Below are positions 58,385 to 64,000 of a stretch of 64,000 nt of DNA, one piece after another. Position numbers and translations under genes: made by a program. Location: contig NZ_VDMA02000025.1 of assembly GCF_006334915.2 (NCBI RefSeq), positions 60,468-124,467 on the forward strand. The letters run 5' to 3'. A model generated the notes under the pieces. The model saw only the letters and a list, made by a program, of their open reading frames with translations. It was not told the origin of the DNA and ran no database searches. This DNA comes from Microbispora catharanthi. GTDB lineage: Bacteria; Actinomycetota; Actinomycetes; Streptosporangiales; Streptosporangiaceae. Positions within the stretch are counted from its first letter, which is position 1, and the number at the start of each line of letters is the position of its first letter.

Positions 58385-58993
58385 ACAGACGTGCGCGGAA
58401 AGAGAGCCGGTGGCCGCCGCCCGGGAGTGTCCGGCACCCGCGAGGCGATCCTGGCCGCGGCCCAGCGAGGCTTCGCCGAACACGGCTATCTGGCGACCAC
58501 CATCCGCGGCGTGGCCGCGGCGGCGGGGGTCGATCCGGCGCTTGTTCTGCAGTTTTTTGGCAGCAAGGACGGCCTCTTCGACGCCGCCCTGCGCGCCGAC
58601 CCGCCTACCCGCGACCTCGCGGCCCTGCTCGACGACGGCGGGGTCGCCGATCTCGGTGAGCGTCTGACCAGGCGTTACCTGGAGCTGTGGGAGGGACGGG
58701 ACACGGGCCCGCGGCTGCTCGCGGTGGTGCGCGGAGCGTCGGCCTCGCCCAGCGCGTCGGCGATGGTGTCCGCCTTCATGGCCGACGCGGTGATGCTGCC
58801 GCTCGCCCGCGCCGTCGGAACCGGTCAGGCAGAGTTGCGTGCGAACCTGACGGGCGCGCACCTGCTCGGCGTCGCCACCGCCAGGTACGTCCTGCGGGTG
58901 GAGCCGCTCGCCTCGCTCGACCGGGAGCGGGTCGTCGCCATCCTGGCTCCGCTCGTCCAGCACCACCTCACCGGCGATCTCGCCGGTTCCTGA
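58382..58993 (+). CDS. TetR-family regulator, divergent from the SDR gene
   Basis: The 203-residue regulator has an HTH (YLATTIRGVAAAAGVDPAL at about residues 36-54, then QFFGSKDGLFDAALR) and a C-terminal ligand domain. The start is GTG at 58382, chosen because it lies six bases after a -10 box (TAATGT); GTG at 58376 is in frame and possible. The operator half-sites in the intergenic region support autoregulation and control of the divergent SDR. Confidence 0.87.
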   Translation: MTDVRGKRAGGRRPGVSGTREAILAAAQRGFAEHGYLATTIRGVAAAAGVDPALVLQFFGSKDGLFDAALRADPPTRDLAALLDDGGVADLGERLTRRYLELWEGRDTGPRLLAVVRGASASPSASAMVSAFMADAVMLPLARAVGTGQAELRANLTGAHLLGVATARYVLRVEPLASLDRERVVAILAPLVQHHLTGDLAGS

Positions 58994-59030
58994 GGCGGCC
59001 CCTTGCGCTTCCTTCGCTGCGGGCTACTAT

Positions 59031-59051
59031 CGAACCGTACGGTACGGTTCG
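59031..59051. promoter_or_regulatory. 21-bp perfect palindrome, operator of the TetR-monooxygenase operon
   Basis: CGAACCGTAC-G-GTACGGTTCG is a perfect palindrome 19 bp upstream of the TetR ATG at 59070. It has the size and symmetry of a TetR-type operator and would overlap the transcription start region. Confidence 0.8.
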
Positions 59052-59069
59052 GTTTGCGGGAGGCCTCGG

Positions 59070-59684
59070 ATGGAGTACGAGGACGTCAAGGTCCGGCAGA
59101 TCCGGGCGGCGGCCAGGACGCTGTTCCTCCGGCACGGTTACGCCAAGGTCAGCACCGCGGCCCTGGCCAGGGAGGCGGGCGTGTCGAAGGAGACCATCTA
59201 CACCCGCTACCCGAGCAAGGAGGCCGTCCTCGCGGACGTGCTCGAACACCTGATCGCCACCACGGAGGAGCCGGAACGGGCGGCCCCGGCGATGGCGTCA
59301 CGCGCCGACCTGGAGAGCGCGTTGCGCGCCTTCGCGCGCCGGCTCCTGAACGGCCTCATGGACCGCGACTACATGGAACTGGCTCGCATCGTCATCGCCG
59401 AGACGCCCCGGTTGCCGCACGTGGGGGAGACGTTCCGGCACGCCGTCCCCGACCGGGCGCTGGCCCACGCGCGGGCGCTCCTGACGGCGGCCAGGGACGC
59501 CGGGCTCATCGGGGGCCTCGACCTGGACAGCGCCGCCCTCATGCTCGTCTCGCCGCTGGTGACCCACGCGCTGCTGCACGTCCTGCTCGTCGCCCCCTCG
59601 GCGGGGGTGCCGCCCGAGGACCTGGACGTCGACGCGCACGTCGCCCTGTTCCTCAGAGCCGTCTCCTTCCGGGAGGAATCATGA
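59070..59684 (+). CDS. TetR-family regulator of a flavin monooxygenase
   Basis: A 204-residue repressor with HTH VSTAALAREAGVSKETIYTRY (about residues 27-47) and the C-terminal TetR_C type domain of the AcrR/YbiH subgroup. ATG at 59070 has GGGAGG six bases upstream. Its stop overlaps the ATG of the monooxygenase gene by four bases (ATGA), so both are expressed from the palindrome-bearing promoter and probably respond to the substrate of the enzyme. Confidence 0.9.
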   Translation: MEYEDVKVRQIRAAARTLFLRHGYAKVSTAALAREAGVSKETIYTRYPSKEAVLADVLEHLIATTEEPERAAPAMASRADLESALRAFARRLLNGLMDRDYMELARIVIAETPRLPHVGETFRHAVPDRALAHARALLTAARDAGLIGGLDLDSAALMLVSPLVTHALLHVLLVAPSAGVPPEDLDVDAHVALFLRAVSFREES

Positions 59685-61141
59685 ACTCCGATGTCATCGT
59701 CGTCGGCGCGGGGCCGACGGGGCTGCTGCTCGCGGGCGACTTGGCCGGCGCCGGCGTCCGGGTGACGCTGGTCGAACGCCGCACCGGCGAGTCGCCGCTG
59801 TCGCGTGCCTTCGCCGTCCACGCGCGCACGCTGGAGATGCTCGACATGCGCGGCCTGGCCGACCAGGCGTTGGCGAGCGGCACCACCGTGCCCGGCCTGC
59901 TGATCTGGGACCACGTCACGATCGGCATGACCGAGTTGCCGGGCGATCACCCGTACATGCTCGTCACCCCGCAGTACGAGATCGAGCGGCTGCTGCTGAA
60001 GCGCGCGGTCGCGAACGGCGCCGAGCTGCTGTCCGGGCACGAGGTCATGGGCGTGGGCCAGGACACCGACGGCGTGGACGTGCGGGTCCGCCCCCTCGGC
60101 GGGGAGGCCCGCACTCTCCGGGCGTCCTACGCGGTGGGCGCCGACGGCAGGCACAGCACCGTACGCGAGGCGGCCGGCATCCCGTTCCCGGGGCACGCCG
60201 TGGCGCGGTCGGTCATGCTCGCCGACGTCAGGCTGAACGACAAGCCCGGAGAACTGCTGTCGGTCAACGGCGTACGCGAGGGGTTCGTCTTCATCGCCCC
60301 CTTCGGAGACGGCTGGTACCGCGTCATCGGGCGCAACCACCGCAACGGTGATCTCCCCGACGACGTGCCGGTGGACTTCGAGGAGCTGAAGTGGCTCACC
60401 CGCAAGTGCTACGGCACCGACTTCGACATGCACGACCCGCGGTGGATGTCGCGGTTTCACAGCGAGGAACGGCAGGCCGCCCGCTACCGGGCCGGCCGGA
60501 TTTTCGTTGTGGGCGACGCGGCGCATGTGCACGCTCCCGCCGGCGGCCAGGGCATGAACACCGGGCTTCAGGACGCGGCCAACCTCGGCTGGAAACTGGC
60601 GGCGGCGGTGCGCGGCTGGGCACAGCCCGGTCTGCTGGACAGCTACGACGAGGAGCGGCGCCCGGTCGGCAGGGCCGTCCTGCGCACCAGCGGCCTGCTC
60701 ACCCGGCTGGCACTGCTGCGCTCGCCCGTGCTGCGCGCCGTACGCAACCAGGTCAGCGGCACGGCCATGCGCGTCGCGCCGCTGCGGCGCGCGGCGGCTC
60801 TCACCATGCTGTCGGGCCTGGGCATCCGCTATCCCGCACCGGCCGGCGCGCACAGCTGGGTCGGCAGGCGCGTCCCCGACCTCCCTCTCGCCGACTCTTC
60901 CGGCGGCGGCACGGCGCCGGCCCGGCTGTATGAGGCGCTGCGCGGCGGCAGGTTCGTCCTCGTCGGTCGCCTCGCCCCGCCCGCGGGTTGGGGCGACCGC
61001 GTCGACCACGTCGTCCCCGCCGAGGCCGGTGCCGCCGCCATGCTGGTCCGGCCCGACGGCTACCTCGCCTGGGCCGGCGTACGGCCCGGCACCGCCGACC
61101 TGGTCCGGGCCCTGACCGGCTGGTGCGGCCGGGCCGCCTGA
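59681..61141 (+). CDS. FAD-dependent aromatic monooxygenase (class A)
   Basis: The 486-residue flavoenzyme hydroxylates an aromatic or polyketide substrate with NAD(P)H and oxygen. It shows VVGAGPTGLLLAGDLAGAG (GxGxxG, residues 7-25), YAVGADGRHSTVREA (DG motif) and FVVGDAAHVHAPAGGQGMN (GD motif), and a C-terminal thioredoxin-like domain ending in MLVRPDGYLAWAG. It is the intact counterpart of the truncated enzyme at 50280. The ATG at 59681 follows GGGAGGAA. It could degrade or inactivate an antibiotic, as some TetR-linked members do (speculation). Confidence 0.92.
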   Translation: MNSDVIVVGAGPTGLLLAGDLAGAGVRVTLVERRTGESPLSRAFAVHARTLEMLDMRGLADQALASGTTVPGLLIWDHVTIGMTELPGDHPYMLVTPQYEIERLLLKRAVANGAELLSGHEVMGVGQDTDGVDVRVRPLGGEARTLRASYAVGADGRHSTVREAAGIPFPGHAVARSVMLADVRLNDKPGELLSVNGVREGFVFIAPFGDGWYRVIGRNHRNGDLPDDVPVDFEELKWLTRKCYGTDFDMHDPRWMSRFHSEERQAARYRAGRIFVVGDAAHVHAPAGGQGMNTGLQDAANLGWKLAAAVRGWAQPGLLDSYDEERRPVGRAVLRTSGLLTRLALLRSPVLRAVRNQVSGTAMRVAPLRRAAALTMLSGLGIRYPAPAGAHSWVGRRVPDLPLADSSGGGTAPARLYEALRGGRFVLVGRLAPPAGWGDRVDHVVPAEAGAAAMLVRPDGYLAWAGVRPGTADLVRALTGWCGRAA

Positions 61142-61208
61142 CGGCGCTGCGGCCGGCACGCGCCCCCAAGCCCCGGCGAGCGCCAGGGTTCAGATCTGCG
61201 TACGCGTC

Positions 61209-61805
61209 TCACCGAGGCTGCCACGCCGGGTCACGGCCGGTGAGGCCCAGCAGCCGGTCCAGCGGCGGGGCGTCGCCGGGCACGGGCACCGGCGGTCCGA
61301 ACAGGCCGGGACTGCCCTGGGGGTGCTCGGCGACGACGGCGCCGACCCACCGGCAGGCCCGGTGCACGGCCTCGGCGAGAGCGGGATCGTCGGCGGGGTA
61401 GGCCGCCCCGGTGGAGACGGCGAGGTCCCAGCCGTGCACGATGATCTCGTCGAGCACGGACGTCCCGGCGACCTCGGCCGGCAGCACACGGCCGCCGATC
61501 TCGGCCGTGCCGGTCCAGGCGGACGGCTCCCGCCATGCCCCGGCCAGTTCCGCGAGGCGGGCAGGTATGCGGTCGCGCCAGTCCGCGCCCAGCCTGGACG
61601 CGTCCGGCACCGGCGCTCTGCCGCCTCCCTCCAGCGGAATCTTGCGCGCCGCTGCGGCGAACGCGACGCAGAGGCTGTCGATGTGATCGAGCAGCTCGCC
61701 GACCGTGGTGCCCTCGCACGGCGTCGGCCCGGTGAGCCGGTCGTCGGGGACGTCCCGGATGATCGCGGCGAGCATGTCCGCCGCGGGCTTCAGGTCGGCC
61801 GTCAC
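61209..61805 (-). CDS. TIGR03086-family (DinB/mycothiol-type) metal-binding protein
   Basis: The 198-residue protein starts with KPAADMLAAIIRDVPDDRL and GPTPCEGTTVGELLDHI, and has VHGWDLAVSTGA in the middle, the helical bundle pattern of actinobacterial TIGR03086 proteins related to maleylpyruvate isomerases and DinB. Histidines in DHID and VHGWDLA are the metal ligand candidates. Function is unknown. GTG at 61805 overlaps the SRPBCC stop (GTGA). It is the third gene of an ArsR-led operon. Confidence 0.85.
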   Translation of the reverse strand: MTADLKPAADMLAAIIRDVPDDRLTGPTPCEGTTVGELLDHIDSLCVAFAAAARKIPLEGGGRAPVPDASRLGADWRDRIPARLAELAGAWREPSAWTGTAEIGGRVLPAEVAGTSVLDEIIVHGWDLAVSTGAAYPADDPALAEAVHRACRWVGAVVAEHPQGSPGLFGPPVPVPGDAPPLDRLLGLTGRDPAWQPR

Positions 61806-62278
61806 CGCTTCACCGCCACGGTGAGCCGGTCGAGCACGCCGTCCCACCCGCCCCCGATCTGCTCGGCGACGTGCGGCAGCGCGGCGGCCAGCGCGTCGAG
61901 CCGCTCGTGCAGGAGGGTCATGTGCGTGCCGCCGCCCGCGGTCTCGCTCAGCTCGACCGTGAGCAGGGAGTCGAACATCGGTCCTGCCTCACGGTGGGGA
62001 CCGACGAATCCCCAGCGCCAGACGATACGGCGGTCCGGGACGAGCTCCAGCAGTTGCGCGTCGAAGCCGCCGATCGGGCGGTCCGAGGAGGCCTGCCAGA
62101 TGCGGTAGCGGCCGCCCACCCGCTCGTCCACCTCGGCCCGCACACACTCCAGGTCGCCGGGCGCGAGCCACAGCCGCAGGACGTCCGGATCGAGCCAGGC
62201 GCGGTAGACGGTGTGCGGGGGTGCGGCCAGCGTCCGCTCCCGCCGTATGGCGGGGTGGGTCGCGGAATCAGCGATCAT
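61802..62278 (-). CDS. SRPBCC/AHSA1-domain protein
   Basis: The 158-residue protein has the START-like fold of activator-of-Hsp90 relatives: RRERTLAAPPHTVYRAWLDPDVLRLWLAPG at the start and FVGPHREAGPMFDSLLTVELSE, then GGGWDGVLDRLTVAV at the end. Members bind small hydrophobic ligands and are often encoded next to ArsR repressors. The ATG at 62278 overlaps the ArsR stop by four bases. Ligand unknown. Confidence 0.88.
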   Translation of the reverse strand: MIADSATHPAIRRERTLAAPPHTVYRAWLDPDVLRLWLAPGDLECVRAEVDERVGGRYRIWQASSDRPIGGFDAQLLELVPDRRIVWRWGFVGPHREAGPMFDSLLTVELSETAGGGTHMTLLHERLDALAAALPHVAEQIGGGWDGVLDRLTVAVKR

Positions 62279-62625
62279 GACGGCTCCTCGGATGTGTGCG
62301 CGGGTGGGGGGTCGAGGACCTGCTGCAACGCGTCCAGGCGGTCATCCCAGAACCGCTCGTAGAAGCGCAGCCATTCGACGGCGCTCGCGAGAGGGCCGGA
62401 CCGCAGACGGCACACGTGCCGGCGTCCCACGACCGTGCGCTGCACCAGTCCGGCGTTCTCGAGCACCTTCACGTGCTTGGACGCCGCCGCCAGCGACATC
62501 CGCAGCGGCTCGGCGAGCTCCCCGACGGTCAGTTCACCCGCCGCGAGCCGGCGCAGCATGGTGCGCCGCGCGTCGTGAGCCAGGGCGTGGAACACCTCGT
62601 CCAGCACCGATCGATCCTCAACCAC
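62275..62625 (-). CDS. ArsR-family transcriptional regulator
   Basis: The 116-residue winged-helix repressor has FHALAHDARRTMLRRLAAG and LRMSLAAASKHVKVLENAG (recognition helix at about residues 41-60). No Cys pair typical of metal-sensing ArsR is seen, so a non-metal ligand is likely, as usual in ArsR-SRPBCC pairs. The start is GTG at 62625, which lies inside the operator TCAACCACATGGTTGA. Autoregulation is therefore very likely. Confidence 0.88.
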   Translation of the reverse strand: MVEDRSVLDEVFHALAHDARRTMLRRLAAGELTVGELAEPLRMSLAAASKHVKVLENAGLVQRTVVGRRHVCRLRSGPLASAVEWLRFYERFWDDRLDALQQVLDPPPAHTSEEPS

Positions 62626-62633
62626 ATGGTTGA
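62618..62633. promoter_or_regulatory. ArsR operator 1 over the arsR start codon
   Basis: TCAACCA-CA-TGGTTGA, a perfect palindrome with 7-bp arms. The arsR start codon lies in its centre. Confidence 0.65.
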
Positions 62634-62659
62634 CGATAGCGGCAGGCGACGCAGACGTA

Positions 62660-62673
62660 CAACCAGATGGTTG
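62660..62673. promoter_or_regulatory. ArsR operator 2 in the divergent promoter region
   Basis: CAACCA-GA-TGGTTG repeats the same core 41 bp further out, between the divergent ArsR operon and the methyltransferase gene. The shared sequence identifies both as sites of one regulator. Confidence 0.65.
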
Positions 62674-62732
62674 AATTTTCTGGGTGGAAAATCGTTGGAC
62701 AGCGCCGTACGTCGATGGTGATCGTGGGGAGC

Positions 62733-63488
62733 ATGCGGCAGGAGGAGATCTGGAACGCCGACACCGCCCAGCACTACGACACGCCGGGCACCGGGATGTT
62801 CGCGCCCGAGGTCCTCGGGCCGGCCGTCGACCGCCTCGCCGATCTCGCGGGAGACGGGCGGGCGCTCGAGTTCGCCATCGGAACCGGCCGTGTGGCCGTT
62901 CCGCTCGCTGAGCGCGGGGTGCCCGTCACCGGCATCGAACTGTCCCGTCCGATGATCGACCAGCTACGTACGAAGGTGGACGAAACGAAGATCCCGGTCG
63001 TCGTCGGCGACATGGCGACCGCCGTGGCTCCAGGGGAGTACTCGCTCGTCTACCTCGTCTACAACACGATCTCCAATCTCCTCACCCAGGCCGAGCAGGT
63101 CGCGTGCTTCCGCAACGCAGCGCGCCACCTGATGCCCGGCGGCCGCTTCGTGATCGAGCTCTGGGTGCCCGAGCTGCGCAAGCTCCCACCGGGCCAGGAG
63201 GCCGTGGTGTGGCATTGCGAGCCCGGCTACATCGGCCTGGACACCTACGATTTCCTGCGGCAACACCTCGTGTCGCACCATTTCAGGTTCGACGAGAGCG
63301 GACAGGCTCAGCTGTTCCGCAGCCCCCACCGATACATCTGGCCGGCCGAGCTCGACCTCATGGCCCGGCTGGCCGGGTTCGAGCTGGAAGCCAGGCACGC
63401 CGACTGGATCGGAACCGAATTCACCGCCGAGTCGCGTTCACACGTGTCCGTCTACCGCATCCCGCCCGGTCGAACCGCGTCGGATTAA
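62733..63488 (+). CDS. Class I SAM-dependent methyltransferase
   Basis: The 251-residue methyltransferase has the SAM motif ALEFAIGTGRVAVPLAERG at about residues 44-62, motif II VTGIELSRPMIDQL and a later VVGDMA. Such proteins methylate small molecules; the substrate is unknown. The ATG at 62733 follows GTGGGGAG closely; ATGs at 62715 and 62667 are in frame. An ArsR-type operator lies upstream, so the gene may be co-regulated with the ArsR operon. Confidence 0.82.
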   Translation: MRQEEIWNADTAQHYDTPGTGMFAPEVLGPAVDRLADLAGDGRALEFAIGTGRVAVPLAERGVPVTGIELSRPMIDQLRTKVDETKIPVVVGDMATAVAPGEYSLVYLVYNTISNLLTQAEQVACFRNAARHLMPGGRFVIELWVPELRKLPPGQEAVVWHCEPGYIGLDTYDFLRQHLVSHHFRFDESGQAQLFRSPHRYIWPAELDLMARLAGFELEARHADWIGTEFTAESRSHVSVYRIPPGRTASD

Positions 63489-63513
63489 GGCCGACGCTGT
63501 CGCCGGCCTTAAT
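63484..63513 (+). terminator. Hairpin overlapping the methyltransferase stop codon
   Basis: ATTAAGGCCG and CGGCCTTAAT form a perfect 10-bp stem with a 10-base loop; the TAA stop lies in the left arm. There is no T run. Region 63514-63707 shows no gene. Confidence 0.6.
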
Positions 63514-63707
63514 CGCGCATTCGCGGGGGGCGGAGAATTCGCTTTCGCGGCGACGGCCGAAATGCGGGCGAGCGGGCCGTGCCGCAACCGGCTGCAAAAG
63601 GGAGAGCCCCGCGAGGCGACCGCCTCGTGGGGCAGGAGGGTCCAGCAGGTTCGATGTGCGGTTATCCGGTCCTTGCTGCTGCCTCGCTCTCCCTGCCGCT
63701 GACGCCG

Positions 63708-64000
63708 CTACCGCGGTGCGCGTTCCTCGAATCGGCCGCGCTCGCGTCCGCGTTCTTCCATGCGCCCGCGCTCGCGTCCGCGTTCCTCGAACCGTCCGCG
63801 TTCACGTCCGCGTTCTTCCATGCGCCCGCGTTCCTCGAACCGTCCGCGCTCGCGTCCGCGTTCTTCCATGCGCCCGCGCTCGCGTCCGCGTTCTTCCATG
63901 CGCCCGCGCTCGCGTCCGCGTTCCTCGAACCGTCCGCGTTCACGTCCGCGTTCTTCCATGCGCCCGCGTTCCTCGAACCGTCCGCGCTCGCGTCCGCGTT
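63708..64000 (-). CDS. 3' end of a repeat-protein gene (frame uncertain, continues past the window)
   Basis: The frame shown encodes repeats of (M/F)EERGRERGR ending in EERAPR and a TGA at 63708; the gene starts beyond base 64000. A second frame on the same strand encodes NADASAGAWK repeats ending at 63662 and has the higher third-position GC (9 of 10 against 7 of 10 per unit), which in this genome favours it. All repeat units are multiples of three bases, so a coding role is likely, but which frame is used cannot be settled from the sequence. No family recognised. Confidence 0.4.
   Translation of the reverse strand, partial: RGRERGRFEERGRMEERGRERGRFEERGRERGRMEERGRERGRMEERGRERGRFEERGRMEERGRERGRFEERGRERGRMEERGRERGRFEERAPR
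63719..64000. repeat. 30-bp minisatellite with 138-bp higher-order period
   Basis: Two kinds of 30-bp unit (CGTTCTTCCATGCGCCCGCG-type and CGTTCCTCGAACCGTCCGCG-type) alternate, with an occasional 18-bp short unit. A block of 30+18+30+30+30 bases starting at 63781 is repeated from 63919 and runs off the window. All lengths are multiples of three. Confidence 0.92.

Noticed and set aside
63719..64000. CRISPR array
   Set aside because: The repeats are directly tandem without unique spacers, units differ in length (30 and 18 bp) but stay multiples of three, and no cas genes are present.

Overview
The window is chromosomal DNA of a high-GC actinobacterium. GC is about 72% by eye, GTG starts are frequent, most genes have AGGAGG-like ribosome binding sites, and many neighbours overlap by four bases. 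The core gene content (recO, uppS, zur, glyS, dgt, dnaG, a short principal-type sigma factor and a tRNA-Asn), together with an accessory set of a bacterial nitric oxide synthase, a SARP regulator and many secreted hydrolases, suggests a Streptosporangiales-like genome. That placement is an inference from gene content; nothing in the window names the species.

Layout. 1-5.1 kb: end of recO, uppS, a CGNR zinc-finger regulator, Zur, a small membrane protein, a monooxygenase-fold protein and glycyl-tRNA synthetase. 5.4-12.7 kb: a secreted NucA/NucB-type nuclease with a small secreted partner, a 931-residue SARP/NB-ARC/TPR regulator, a lone ClpP and a lipoprotein peptidase. 13-17.8 kb: pyruvate phosphate dikinase behind three DasR-like sites, and a secreted M14 carboxypeptidase. 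17.8-24.7 kb: a YeiH-type permease divergent from a LysR, an Xre-like regulator, dgt, a LysR/SDR divergent pair and a lipoprotein with a degenerate M23 domain. 24.8-30.4 kb: dnaG, the sigma factor, small conserved proteins and tRNA-Asn with a strong terminator.

30.4-44.2 kb is accessory: cupin, nitric oxide synthase, enoyl-CoA hydratase, galactokinase, catalase, secreted lipase. Then comes a TetR locus in which three promoters share the core GAAC-N6-GTTC: the TetR gene itself, a 5'-deleted efflux gene followed by a membrane protein and an amidohydrolase, and a complete MFS efflux gene. The last is preceded by an 11-codon leader ORF and a hairpin, which looks like a drug-sensing attenuator. 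44.3-49.5 kb is a compact polyol-type PTS operon read leftward: DeoR repressor, PfkB sugar-phosphate kinase, EIIC, EIIB, EIIA, zinc polyol-phosphate dehydrogenase and HPr.

49.8-64 kb: a MarR gene abutting the C-terminal half of a flavin monooxygenase (a deletion scar), a Nudix-like protein, a secreted S15 peptidase, a secreted discoidin/metalloprotease, a CynX-type transporter, an SDR/TetR pair, a TetR-monooxygenase operon on a 21-bp palindrome, an ArsR-SRPBCC-TIGR03086 operon divergent from a methyltransferase, and the end of a gene made of 30-bp in-frame repeats that runs off the window. In-frame minisatellites (15, 15, 18 and 30 bp units) recur in unrelated genes and are a striking property of this stretch. 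The best candidates for undescribed biology are the GAAC-N6-GTTC regulon with its leader-controlled efflux gene, the secreted nuclease pair, the SARP-linked lone ClpP and the terminal repeat gene.
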